This document shows positions 1-8,324 of a stretch of 29,674 nt of DNA, piece after piece. This DNA is from JBFXAM01 sp050184295 (lineage in GTDB: Bacteria; Planctomycetota; Phycisphaerae; UBA1845; Fen-1342). Location of the stretch: NCBI GenBank assembly GCA_050184295.1, contig JBFXAM010000053.1, forward strand, positions 1-29,674. The letters are read 5' to 3'. A program made the position numbers and the translations under genes. Position 1 is the first letter of the stretch. Every line of letters starts with the position of its first letter. The notes under the pieces were generated by a model. The model saw only the letters and a program-made list of their open reading frames with translations. It did no database searches and was not told where the DNA came from.

Positions 1-443
1 TGCCGTTCTTCGTCACCGGCAAGGATCTGCGCCGAGCCGGGCAGTTGATCGCGTACCTGGTGGGCATGCGGCGCGACCGTCCCACCTTCTCGCGTTTCTC
101 GATCACCGAGAAATTCGAGTATTTCGGCGTACTCTGGGGCACGTCGCTGCTGGGGCTGACGGGGTTGATGCTCTGGGGCGAGCAGATCACCTCGCACTTC
201 CTGACCGGCCGCGCGTTCAATCTCGCGACGATCGTGCACACGTACGAGGCGTTTCTCGCCGTCATTCACGTGGGCATCCTGCACATCTACAACGTGGTGC
301 TCAATCCGGCGGTGTTCCCGCTCTCGCTTGCCACGCTGAGCGGGCACACGCCGCTGACCAAGCTGGTCGAGGAGAACGGGGAATTCGTCGTGCAAACGGC
401 TCGCGAGCTCGGCGTTTCCACGCAGGAGAGCATCCTTGAATAG
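1..443 (+). CDS. Cytochrome b/b6-type membrane subunit, C-terminal part (5' end outside window)
   Basis: This is the last ~147 residues of a gene that begins before the window; the frame is open from base 3 to the TAG at 441-443. Two hydrophobic helices are visible, one around 'GVLWGTSLLGLTGLMLWG' and one containing 'VHTYEAFLAVIHVGILH', whose histidines are spaced as b-heme ligands are in the FdnI / hydrogenase cytochrome b561-like family. The 'SRFSITEKFEYFGVLWG' stretch also matches that family. The likely role is membrane quinol oxidation or reduction, passing electrons to the c-type cytochrome encoded next. The stop overlaps the next start by 8 bases, so the two are translationally coupled. 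The family call is good; the exact subunit identity is uncertain because the N-terminal helices are missing. Confidence 0.75.
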   Translation, partial: PFFVTGKDLRRAGQLIAYLVGMRRDRPTFSRFSITEKFEYFGVLWGTSLLGLTGLMLWGEQITSHFLTGRAFNLATIVHTYEAFLAVIHVGILHIYNVVLNPAVFPLSLATLSGHTPLTKLVEENGEFVVQTARELGVSTQESILE

Positions 444-1578
444 CCCATCGCGCCCCGTCGAATCCGGCGCCCCGCGCCGCGACGCGGGCTACTGGCTCCG
501 CCGCGCCGCGCTCAGCCTCGTCCGGCGGGCATATGCCCTCGCGCTGATCGCGCTCATCCTGTGGGTCAGCTACCTGGCGGTGCGCTATCTCGTCGTCTCA
601 CTCATCACGCCGGGCCAGACCCCGCGCCAGATCGCCGACGTCCCCAAGCGCCTCGACCCGGCGCTGCTGCTCGAACGCCGGCCGGACTGGCTCGGCCTGG
701 CCAGCGTCGAGACCCCGCGCTCGCCGCTCGCCCGTTATCACCGCTACGACAACTGGCTCCAGGCGGACCGGTTCAACGGCTGCACGCAGAGCGGCTGCCA
801 TGCGCCCCTGCCGCACGCGAAGCGCAAGGAAGACCGCGCGTTTCTCAACCTGCACGCGACGAGCATCCACTGCGGCGTGTGTCATCTGCAAAACGCCGAA
901 TCGCCGCTGCCGCTCGTGTGGTACGACCTCGAGCGCGGGGAGGTGCGTGAGCCGCCGGCGCTGTTGCAGCTGTTTGACTGGCTCAGCCGACATGGCCCGG
1001 AGCTGGCGGCGGAGAAATTCGGCGCGCCCGAGCAGCAGCGCGTCGGGGAATTGCTGAAACAGGCCGGCGACGAAGGCGCGGCGCCGTCGCTCGCGCGGCT
1101 CGCGCAGCATGTTCGCGCCGTTCGACCGGGGAGCGGAGCGCTGCGCCAACTGATCGCGAGCGCGCGCGAGATCGTGCCGCGCGATCTTCGCGGCGCCTAC
1201 GGCGCAAAGCTCGCGCTGCGTGCGCCGGGCGCGAACCGACCGCTGCTCAAGCACCCCGGAACCGACGATGCCGTCCGCCGATACTTGCAGGAAGCGCCGA
1301 CCGCGACGCCGGAACGCAAGCAGGAATTGCTGGCCGCCGTACATCCGCTGCGGCGCGAGAAGCCGCTGATGTGCTCGGCGTGTCACACGCCGGAGCAAAC
1401 CACGATCGCGCACACCGATCTGGGCTATCCGCCGGCGCGAATCCGCGCGCTGCATGCCCCCGCGGTGTTCCAGATGATCGAGCACATCGCGCGCGGCGAG
1501 CCGTTCTACCTGCCGGCGGTATCGCGGCCCGGCGAGCCGGCGGCCACGACGCGACCCGCGGACGGCAGCGCACCCTGA
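436..1578 (+). CDS. Membrane-anchored c-type cytochrome, 2-3 hemes
   Basis: A 380-residue protein starting at a TTG codon, preceded by GGAG (424-427) and overlapping the end of the cytochrome b gene. A basic N-terminus is followed by one transmembrane helix (about residues 30-56) and a large periplasmic part. Two standard heme c motifs are visible, CGVCH at about residue 146 and CSACH at about 313. A CX4CH motif (CTQSGCH, about residue 116) could bind a third heme, as such motifs do in tetraheme cytochromes c3. The middle (about 170-300) is helical and heme-free. Tight coupling to the b-type cytochrome suggests it takes electrons from that subunit into the periplasm. No specific named family is recognised. 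Confidence 0.8.
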   Translation: MNSPSRPVESGAPRRDAGYWLRRAALSLVRRAYALALIALILWVSYLAVRYLVVSLITPGQTPRQIADVPKRLDPALLLERRPDWLGLASVETPRSPLARYHRYDNWLQADRFNGCTQSGCHAPLPHAKRKEDRAFLNLHATSIHCGVCHLQNAESPLPLVWYDLERGEVREPPALLQLFDWLSRHGPELAAEKFGAPEQQRVGELLKQAGDEGAAPSLARLAQHVRAVRPGSGALRQLIASAREIVPRDLRGAYGAKLALRAPGANRPLLKHPGTDDAVRRYLQEAPTATPERKQELLAAVHPLRREKPLMCSACHTPEQTTIAHTDLGYPPARIRALHAPAVFQMIEHIARGEPFYLPAVSRPGEPAATTRPADGSAP

Positions 1579-1612
1579 CGCATTCGCCACGCCCGCCGTC
1601 GCGCGCCCAGCA

Positions 1613-3382
1613 TTACTTCCGCAGCGCCGCGTCGACGTCGTCGAGCGCCAGTCGGGCGGCGTCGAGCAGTTGCAGCGCGAAATGCCGGTTGTGCATGCCG
1701 CCGCCGCTCTGAACCAGCCGGACATTCTCGCGTGCGTGCGCCAACTTCTGCCGCAGCGTGTCGGTCAGCGGCCGGCCCTCGGCTTCCGCCCGCGCCGCTG
1801 CGGCGGAGAGCGTCTCGAGGCGCGCTTCGGACTCGCGCACGTAGGTCGCGAGTTCGCTCTTCCACTGGTCGAAGAGCTGGATGTAGTCGTCGCTGTGACA
1901 CCCGACGCAGCTCTGTTGCGTCGCGCGCAGCAACTCGTCGCCTTTCAGATCCTCGGCCGACTGCGTGTGACAGGCCCGGCAGTTGAGCCGCGAGCCGAGC
2001 ATCGCGTTGGGCGTGTGCTGCGCCAGGCCGGCGCCGCCGACGCCGGTGAGCAGCGCGACCTGCTCGGTGTGGTGGTTGGGGTGGCAGTGCGTGCAGTCGT
2101 TCATCACGGGCTGGAGGAAGCCGGCGTCGCTGGCGTGCATCGGGTCGAGTAGCCCGTGCTGCATCGTGCGGTGGCAGTCGACGCAGCGGGCCCGCTGGGC
2201 GTGAACGTGTTGCTCGTGATACTTGCGCACCGTCTCGGTCGTCCGCGCGTCGAAGCCCTCCAGGAACTTCGCCTGGTCGTGGCAGCGTTCGCAGTCGCGC
2301 GCCGTCACGCGCGTGTCCCCGCGCACCACGTCGAAATGACAGCTCGCACAATCGACCTTCCGCCGCACGATGTCCTGGTGGTCCATCAGCACCGGCGAGA
2401 CCACGCTCGCCGACGGCCGGTCGTGCACGAGAATCGAACGGGTCGGGGCCTCGTGGCAGCGGAGACACTCGGCCGTGCCGCGATTGAAGGCCTCGTTGGT
2501 GAAGTGGCAGGTGAAGCACGACGCGTGCTCGACTGTAATGTGGCCCGCGCCGCTCGCGTCGAACGTGTGACACGCCGCGCAGTTTAGGCCCGACAGTTGG
2601 TGCAGCCGCGTCCCGCGATGCTCGATCTCCATGCGCTTCCAGGCGTCGTCGCGCACGGCGTCCGACGCCTGCAACTCGTCGAGCGCTTTCCTGAGGGAAG
2701 CGTCGCGCTCGTGCGCCGAGACGATCGACGTTGTCGCGGCGACGATGCGCGCCAGCGCCTCCGGCGCGAGCGCTGCCCGCAGCCGCGCGTCGACCTCCGC
2801 CAGCGCCGCCGAGTTTTCCTTCAGCTTGTCGTCGATGCGCAGGTGTTTCTCGTGAAAGAAGTGCACGGTCGGGGTGCGCGTCACCTCGATCTGCTCGTCG
2901 CCCATGCGGCGCATCTCTTTTCGCGGCTCGCCGATCGTCAGCATCTTGCCCATGAATTCCATGTCGCCGTGGCAGCCCGACGTGAGGCAACTGGAGTCGG
3001 CGACGTGCGCACGAGGCCGGCCGGCGCCGTAGCGTCCGGAGAAGTAGCTGGTGACTTGCGAGAGGCCCTTGAACTTGGCCTTGATCGTGAAGCGCTCGCC
3101 GGGTGCGTAGTGGCAGTCGACGCACAGCACGCCGAATTTCCGCCCGTGGATGTCGTGGCTCCACGACGTGTAGTAGGGATCCATGACGTGACACGAGCCG
3201 CAGAACGTCGGTCGCGAGGTGTAATACTCCGCGCCGCCGACGCCCACCGCGAGGAACATCAGCCCGCCCAGCAGCACGGCGCCGGCCGTCCAGAAGACGC
3301 GGCGCCAGCTACGGCGGCGGCGCGATTCCGCGTTCGGCGGAATTGGCGGTGCGGGGGGATCGACGGGGTGAGCGTGTGACAT
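1613..3382 (-). CDS. NapC/NirT-type membrane-anchored cytochrome c, about 12 hemes
   Basis: A 589-residue protein. The ATG at 3382 is preferred over a TTG two codons upstream because AGGG lies 7-8 bases before it. A basic N-terminus and one transmembrane helix (about 29-50) are followed by 'FCGSCHVMDPYYTSW' and 'CVDCH', which match the NapC/NirT quinol-dehydrogenase N-terminal domain. Eleven CXXCH motifs (about 61, 87, 268, 289, 306, 345, 364, 400, 430, 468, 492) and one CX4CH (about 132) are present. A heme-free, charged helical insert (about 183-262) splits the heme region, and the C-terminus (about 505-589) is helical, with 'MHNRHFALQLLDAA' recalling C-terminal helices of NrfA-like cytochromes. 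It probably oxidises menaquinol and hands electrons to periplasmic partners. It converges on the preceding cytochrome gene and diverges from the NHL-cytochrome gene. Confidence 0.85.
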   Translation of the reverse strand: MSHAHPVDPPAPPIPPNAESRRRRSWRRVFWTAGAVLLGGLMFLAVGVGGAEYYTSRPTFCGSCHVMDPYYTSWSHDIHGRKFGVLCVDCHYAPGERFTIKAKFKGLSQVTSYFSGRYGAGRPRAHVADSSCLTSGCHGDMEFMGKMLTIGEPRKEMRRMGDEQIEVTRTPTVHFFHEKHLRIDDKLKENSAALAEVDARLRAALAPEALARIVAATTSIVSAHERDASLRKALDELQASDAVRDDAWKRMEIEHRGTRLHQLSGLNCAACHTFDASGAGHITVEHASCFTCHFTNEAFNRGTAECLRCHEAPTRSILVHDRPSASVVSPVLMDHQDIVRRKVDCASCHFDVVRGDTRVTARDCERCHDQAKFLEGFDARTTETVRKYHEQHVHAQRARCVDCHRTMQHGLLDPMHASDAGFLQPVMNDCTHCHPNHHTEQVALLTGVGGAGLAQHTPNAMLGSRLNCRACHTQSAEDLKGDELLRATQQSCVGCHSDDYIQLFDQWKSELATYVRESEARLETLSAAAARAEAEGRPLTDTLRQKLAHARENVRLVQSGGGMHNRHFALQLLDAARLALDDVDAALRK

Positions 3383-3558
3383 CAGCAACCCTCGGATTGG
3401 CGGCCGCGCGCCACGCGCAAGCGCCGCGAAAGATTGAAAGCGCCCGACACCGCAACGGCGTCAACCAACGATAATATCTTAAGCTGGCATCGGCCGAGGA
3501 TTCGAGCGGCGGCGCGCCGAAACCCGATGTGCACGAACGTGAAAGCAGGAGCGAGCGG
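3383..3558. promoter_or_regulatory. Divergent intergenic region between two multiheme cytochrome genes
   Basis: These 176 bases separate the starts of the 12-heme and 20-heme cytochrome genes. The part around 3461-3484 is clearly AT-richer than its surroundings ('gataatatctt') and is the likely promoter zone for one or both genes. No -35/-10 pair with good spacing and match could be assigned on either strand. The AGGAG at 3547-3551 is the ribosome-binding site for the GTG at 3559. Confidence 0.4.
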
Positions 3559-6500
3559 GTGCGAGTTCGCGCGATCGGTGTGCCGGCGGCGTTGACGGTG
3601 TGGCTCGCGGCGTTCGCGCCCGCAGCCGCCGGGTACATTGGAAAAGTCGCGATCCTGTTCGACGGGGGAGGCGCGACGCGGCTGCGACTTCCGACCGCCG
3701 TCGCGGTCGATGCGGAGGGACGGGTCTATGTCGCGGACGGCGTACATGACCGCATCGCCGTGTTCGACGCGGACGGAACCTATCGGCGCGAAATCGACAC
3801 GGTCGGCGAAAAGAAGCTCCGCGCGCCGGTCGGCGTGCGCGTCGACGCGCACGGACGCTTGTGGATCGCCGACACCGGCAACCGCCGCGTGGTCTGCCTG
3901 TCCGCCGGCGGCGACGTCACGTACGAAGTGGACATTGCCCCCGACGACGCGCCGCGCCCGCCGGATGTGACCGACGTCGCGCTCGCGCCCGATGGCGCGG
4001 CGCTCTGGCTCGCCGACAACGACAACCATCGCATCCGGTGCTACGACCTCGCCGCCGGCGCGTGGACGAGCTTCGGCCAGCGCGGCGAGTCGCTCGGGCA
4101 GCTTCAATATCCCTTTCAGCTCGCGTTCACGCCCAGCGGCGACCTCTGCGTCAGCGACGTGATCAACTCGCGCGCCCAGGTCTTCGACGCGCGCGGACTG
4201 GCCGTTGCGAGCATCGGCGAATACGGCGTGGAGGCCGGCCAGCTCTATCGACCCGGCGGGCTGGCGCTCGACGCCGACGGGCTGGTCTGGATCGCCGACA
4301 GCGTCACCGGCGCGGTGCAGGTCTTTCGCACGAACGGCGAATTCGTCGCCGTGTTGCGCGATGCCGCCGGACAGGTGCTGCGGTTCGAATCGCCGCTGGG
4401 GCTCGCGTTTGATCGCGCGGGGGCGCTCTACGTGACGGAGCTGCGCGCCGACCGCGTGCGCAAGGTCGAGATCGACCGCGCCGACCCGCCGACTCCGCCG
4501 CCCGCGGTCCGCCGCCGACCGACGATCGGCGCCGGACAGCAGGCCCGCGCGTGCACGACCTGCCACGTCGATTGGCTGCCGCCGTTCTCCGAAGGCCGCG
4601 CCAGCGAACTCATGCCGTTGCCGCAGGGCGCGCCGAACGATCCCGTGGTCGCGCGCAGTGAATCCTGCCTCTCGTGTCACGACGGCACCGTGGCCGATTC
4701 CCGCCACCGTGTTTGGGACGAGCACGGGCATCGCACCGGCGTCGCCCCGCCGCCCACCATGAAGGTGTCGCCCAACCTGCCTCTGGTCGAAGGCCGGGTG
4801 GCCTGCCGCACCTGCCACTCCGCCCACGGCGGCGGGATGGCGGACGCCGACATCAGCAAGGTCGTGCTCCTGCGCGTCAAGAACGTCGCGAGCGAGCTTT
4901 GTATCAGCTGCCATGCGGACAAGACGCGCGGCCCGCGCTTCGGCACGCACCCGACCGGGGGCATGCCCTGGCCCGTGCCGCAGGCGCTGGTCGACGCGGG
5001 CGCGAAGCTCGGCCCCAACCCGCGCGAGTTGACCTGCCAGGTCTGTCACACCCCACACGGCGCCGCGCACGATCACCTGCTCGTGATGGGCGTGTCGTCG
5101 AACCAGCTCTGCATCACGTGTCACGACCAGATGCGGCCGGGGATGTTTCGCGAGGGCGGCGAACGCGAGCACCCGCTCAGCCCGCACGTGAACGCGGAGC
5201 AGGCCCAGGCGATCGCGGACATGAACACGCGGATCGGGTCCGACGGGAAGCTCATCTGCCTGTCGTGCCACAAGCTGCACGACGGGCACGGCCAGCGCTT
5301 CATGCTCGCCGACGAGCTTCACAACGGGCAGATGTGCCTGCGCTGCCACTCGCACCGCGCCGAGATGCTCAACAGCCCGCACGACCTGCGGTTCACGTTT
5401 CCCGACGAGCGCAACCGGCTCGGCATGACCGTCACCGAGGGCGGGCCGTGCAGCGCGTGTCACCTCTTTCACCGCTTCGCGCGCGAGGCGTTTCCCACCG
5501 AACTCGACCCGCGCGGCCAATGCGTCTCGTGTCACCGCGCCGGCCAGTGCGCGGAGCGAAAGACGCTGGGCGGCGTAAACCACCCCATGCTCGCGTGCGG
5601 CGACTGTCACAATCCGCACGAGACGCGGCACGGCAGCTTTCTGACCGCCAAGCCCGAACAGCTCTGTTCCGGTTGTCACGCTGGCCAGGCCGCGCTGGTC
5701 GGCACCGCCCACGACGCGAGTCGGCACGCCGACGCGTTCTGCAATTCCGGGCGCTTCGGCGGCGATCGCTGTCTTTCGTGCCACCGCCCGCACGGCAACG
5801 AGCAGACGGGATTGTTCCGCGTGGCGCCGCTCGAAGGTGCGGGCGCGGACGGCGCGTGTCTCGCGTGCCACACCGACGCGGCGTTCGGCGCCGAGACGAG
5901 TCTCGCGGCACGCCATCCGCGCGCCCCGTTGCCCGCTGGCGCCGCCGCGTTTCTGCCCGCCGCGGATACGGACGAGGACGGCGTCGGACAGATGGGCTGC
6001 TCGACCTGTCACGATCCGCACGCGACGGTCGCGTCCGTGCGGCTCTTGCGGGCGACGGACGGGGCCAGCGCCGATGCGCTGTGTGCCACGTGTCACACGG
6101 ACGTGCAACACCTGGCGCTGACCGCGCACGCGCCGGCGCGCCTCGCGGCCCACGGCTTCGATTCGGGCGCGTGCCGCCCGTGTCACGCGGTGCACGGCGA
6201 CGCCGCCGCTTCGGGCGCACCGCTGTTGTGGGCGCGGGCGCTCACAGGCGCGGCGCCCGCCGACCCGACCGACACGAGTGATCGCTACTGCACGGGCTGT
6301 CACTCCGCGAGCGGCGGGGCGCCGATGCCCACGATCGCAACGCACCCGGACGTGCCATTCTTCGGCCCCGCAATGCGCGCCCCCGGTGCGCTGCCGCTCT
6401 ATAACGCCGACGGCGCACTCGACCCATACGGACGAATCACCTGCCGCACCTGCCACACGCCTCACGGCCGCGCGCCCGGCGCCGATTTCGTCGCCCAGCC

Positions 6501-6771
6501 GGGGCGGGCGACCGCGGCGGCGTTCCTACCCGGCGTGGACAATGCACGGGCCGGGGCCGCCGCGAGCGACGAACACGCGCACGAACCGGTCAGCGCCCCG
6601 GCCGGCAATGCAACCGCGGGCGGTTCGACAGTGCGCGCGGCACGGCTGCAACTCCGCGAATTCGCCGCGCCGAATGTGTGCACGAACTGCCACGGCGCGG
6701 AGGGTCTGTGGCGGTTTCTGTACTTCCACGACGCCCAGCGGCGCACGGGGCCGATCAGCGCCGCGCGCTGA
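3559..6771 (+). CDS. Secreted NHL beta-propeller / 20-heme cytochrome c fusion
   Basis: A 1,070-residue protein. The GTG at 3559 has AGGAG seven bases upstream and yields a clean signal peptide ending near 'AAFAPAAAG'; a GTG ten codons earlier lacks both. Residues about 40-320 form six NHL-type repeats (core pattern 'P.G.A.D..G..W.AD....R...F'), enough to close a six-bladed propeller. From about residue 335 to the end there are 20 CXXCH motifs, many followed by PH or AH as in the doubled-CXXCH family. There is no transmembrane segment after the signal peptide, so it should be periplasmic, surface-exposed or released. A role as a long-range electron carrier or terminal reductase, with the propeller as docking or substrate platform, is inference. 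The divergent partner is the NapC-type 12-heme cytochrome. Confidence 0.88.
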   Translation: MRVRAIGVPAALTVWLAAFAPAAAGYIGKVAILFDGGGATRLRLPTAVAVDAEGRVYVADGVHDRIAVFDADGTYRREIDTVGEKKLRAPVGVRVDAHGRLWIADTGNRRVVCLSAGGDVTYEVDIAPDDAPRPPDVTDVALAPDGAALWLADNDNHRIRCYDLAAGAWTSFGQRGESLGQLQYPFQLAFTPSGDLCVSDVINSRAQVFDARGLAVASIGEYGVEAGQLYRPGGLALDADGLVWIADSVTGAVQVFRTNGEFVAVLRDAAGQVLRFESPLGLAFDRAGALYVTELRADRVRKVEIDRADPPTPPPAVRRRPTIGAGQQARACTTCHVDWLPPFSEGRASELMPLPQGAPNDPVVARSESCLSCHDGTVADSRHRVWDEHGHRTGVAPPPTMKVSPNLPLVEGRVACRTCHSAHGGGMADADISKVVLLRVKNVASELCISCHADKTRGPRFGTHPTGGMPWPVPQALVDAGAKLGPNPRELTCQVCHTPHGAAHDHLLVMGVSSNQLCITCHDQMRPGMFREGGEREHPLSPHVNAEQAQAIADMNTRIGSDGKLICLSCHKLHDGHGQRFMLADELHNGQMCLRCHSHRAEMLNSPHDLRFTFPDERNRLGMTVTEGGPCSACHLFHRFAREAFPTELDPRGQCVSCHRAGQCAERKTLGGVNHPMLACGDCHNPHETRHGSFLTAKPEQLCSGCHAGQAALVGTAHDASRHADAFCNSGRFGGDRCLSCHRPHGNEQTGLFRVAPLEGAGADGACLACHTDAAFGAETSLAARHPRAPLPAGAAAFLPAADTDEDGVGQMGCSTCHDPHATVASVRLLRATDGASADALCATCHTDVQHLALTAHAPARLAAHGFDSGACRPCHAVHGDAAASGAPLLWARALTGAAPADPTDTSDRYCTGCHSASGGAPMPTIATHPDVPFFGPAMRAPGALPLYNADGALDPYGRITCRTCHTPHGRAPGADFVAQPGRATAAAFLPGVDNARAGAAASDEHAHEPVSAPAGNATAGGSTVRAARLQLREFAAPNVCTNCHGAEGLWRFLYFHDAQRRTGPISAAR

Positions 6772-6820
6772 CGGGCGAAGCCCACCGGCGCCACCTGGAG
6801 TTCGCACGCCCCCCGCGTGC

Positions 6821-7480
6821 TCAGCGCGCCGCTGCCAGGACCGCCGTCGCGGCGCGCCGCGCGACCTGCGCCGCCGCGATATTCTGCGTCGACGCGGCCT
6901 GCACGATTGCGCCGTCGATGAGCGTGACCAGTTGCGCCGCGACGTCGTCGAACGCCGTGATGCCCGCGTCGCGGACGAGCGCCGCGAGCGTCGCGACCAG
7001 CCACTCGCGGTGCGCGCGGTTCACCTCGTGCACGCCGTGCGCCGGATCGGTCAGTTCCAGTACGGCGTTCGTGAACGCGCAGCCGCGAAACGTAGGCAGC
7101 GCGAACCACTCGCCGAGCACGTCGAACACCGCGAGCACGCGCTCCACGCCGGCGTTCGGCGCCGCGCCGCTTGCGATTCCGCCGCTTTCGGTCGCACCGC
7201 TCGCGGACGCCCGCCGCGCCAGCGCCGCCGCGAACCACGCGCGAAACTGCGCCTGGCGGCGCCGCAGCACGGCCACAATCAAGTCGTCCTTCGATGGGAA
7301 ATACTTGTACAGCGTCATCTTGGCGACGCCGCTCTCGGCAATCACGGTATCGACGCCGACCGCGTGGAATCCGCGGCGATAGAAGAGCTCGCTCGCCACG
7401 TCGAGCAAGCGCTCGCGCACCGCGCCCGGCGCGCGGCGCGTGCCGGGGGACGGCGATTCGCTCGATGCGGAGCCGATCAT
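6821..7480 (-). CDS. TetR/AcrR-family transcriptional repressor
   Basis: A 219-residue protein, the usual size for the family. The ATG at 7480 is preceded by GGGAG; the open frame runs further upstream but only with arginine-rich, non-family sequence. An N-terminal helix-turn-helix is explicit: 'LLDVASELFYRRGFHAVGVD' leads into 'ESGVAKMTLYKYFPSKDDLI', the TetR recognition helix. The C-terminal ligand-binding half contains 'FRGCAFTNAVLELTDP', as in TetR proteins of the small-molecule or electrophile-responsive type. It is the last gene of a minus-strand set with a PNPOx-family flavoprotein and an AhpD-like protein. The palindrome at 8990-9005 in front of that set is its probable operator. The inducer cannot be told from sequence. 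Confidence 0.92.
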   Translation of the reverse strand: MIGSASSESPSPGTRRAPGAVRERLLDVASELFYRRGFHAVGVDTVIAESGVAKMTLYKYFPSKDDLIVAVLRRRQAQFRAWFAAALARRASASGATESGGIASGAAPNAGVERVLAVFDVLGEWFALPTFRGCAFTNAVLELTDPAHGVHEVNRAHREWLVATLAALVRDAGITAFDDVAAQLVTLIDGAIVQAASTQNIAAAQVARRAATAVLAAAR

Positions 7481-7520
7481 CTTCGCGACTCTCCCGGGCC
7501 GCGCACCACGCGGCGGCGCC

Positions 7521-7526
7521 AGTATA
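7521..7526 (-). promoter_or_regulatory. Possible -10 element for the TetR gene
   Basis: On the minus strand the bases read TATACT, five of six matching TATAAT, in the 50-base gap between the flavoprotein gene and the TetR gene. No good -35 is visible at the matching distance. If used, the regulator would have its own promoter with a leader of roughly 35 bases. Confidence 0.3.
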
Positions 7527-7530
7527 TCGC

Positions 7531-8163
7531 TCAGCTCGTGTCGGCCGGCGGCGACGTCGCCCCGCCGCGCAGCGCCGCGAGCTCGCGCTCCAGCGCGTCG
7601 ATGCGGCTTCGTAGCGCGGCGATCTGCTCCGCCGCTTCGCGCTCGCTGAACCGCCGCGCGATGTGCGCGGTGCAGTTCACGTCCCACGCATTCACCCGGA
7701 CGACAATCGCGCGCTGCGGGCGGGCGGCGTACTCCTGGACGGTGACCGCGTCGAGCAGCGCGCGATCGTCCTCGACGACCATGGCCCGGCCCCAGATTTT
7801 CACGCGCCGCCGGTTGGCGTAGTCCATCGCGAACAGACAAACGCGGTCATTCTCAGAGAGGTTTCCGAGCGACACATACTGCCGATTGCCGGAGAAGTCG
7901 CCGAACGCGAGCGTGCGCTCGTCGCGGGTTTTCAGGAACCCCGGCGGCCCGCCGCGGTGCTGGATATATGGCTGACCGGCAGCGCTGGCGCTGGCGAGGT
8001 AGAACGAGTCGCGCGCCGCCAGGAATGCGGCGAGGTCCGGCGTCACGGTGTTCGGCCATCCCCCGGCCTCTTCGAGCTCGATGAAGCGCTGCCGGGAGCC
8101 GAGGCGCTGCTGAACGGCTTTCACCGCCGGCGAGAACGCGACGTCGGAAGTCGGCGGAGGCAT
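7531..8163 (-). CDS. Pyridoxamine 5'-phosphate oxidase-family FMN-binding protein
   Basis: A 210-residue protein whose ATG at 8163 has AAGGAG six bases upstream. The fold markers are 'DSFYLASASAAGQPYIQHRG', 'LAFGDFSGNRQYVSLGNL' and 'RVCLFAMDYANRRRVKIWGRA', typical of PNPOx-like split-barrel flavoproteins that bind FMN or F420. The C-terminal ~35 residues are a charged helix (coiled-coil-like, 'SEREAAEQIAALRSRIDALE'). It is likely a flavin-dependent reductase or oxidase of small molecules, cytoplasmic, rather than the true PdxH of vitamin B6 synthesis. It lies 50 bases upstream of the TetR gene and 206 bases downstream of the AhpD-like gene on the same strand. The substrate is unknown. Confidence 0.85.
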   Translation of the reverse strand: MPPPTSDVAFSPAVKAVQQRLGSRQRFIELEEAGGWPNTVTPDLAAFLAARDSFYLASASAAGQPYIQHRGGPPGFLKTRDERTLAFGDFSGNRQYVSLGNLSENDRVCLFAMDYANRRRVKIWGRAMVVEDDRALLDAVTVQEYAARPQRAIVVRVNAWDVNCTAHIARRFSEREAAEQIAALRSRIDALERELAALRGGATSPPADTS

Positions 8164-8245
8164 GACGACTCCTTGTCCAGATGAACCGAATACGTCCGCG
8201 CGCCGGACCCACGCGTGCGCCGTCGATCCACGGCGGCGCCGCGAC

Positions 8246-8299
8246 CGAGGGATCCACGCGCGATCGCACGCGCCCGTGCGAACGAACGTGGATCCCTCG
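8246..8299. repeat. Intergenic hairpin element (13-bp perfect arms, inner 7-bp arms)
   Basis: Perfect 13-bp arms CGAGGGATCCACG (8246-8258) and CGTGGATCCCTCG (8287-8299) enclose a second inverted repeat (TCGCACG 8264-8270, CGTGCGA 8275-8281, loop CGCC). Reading outward on the minus strand, the flank gives GTCATTCTGAGCGCGGCG then AGGGATC, resembling a 'TCATTCTGAGCG..GCGA.GGATC' dispersed palindromic repeat seen in many environmental genomes (from memory). It lies between the AhpD-like and flavoprotein genes and could act as an mRNA stabiliser or partial terminator between them. Confidence 0.6.
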
Positions 8300-8324
8300 C
8301 CGCGCTCAGAATGACCCGCGCCGG

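Noticed and set aside
3382..6465. A 1,027-codon open frame on the minus strand opposite the NHL-cytochrome gene
   Set aside because: Its product is arginine/valine/histidine-rich with no domain, and it is the mirror of a clearly real gene with 20 heme motifs. Stop codons are rare at this GC content.
7481..7840. A 120-residue N-terminal extension of the TetR protein
   Set aside because: It overlaps the flavoprotein gene and is arginine-rich; ATG 7480 has a Shine-Dalgarno and gives normal TetR length.
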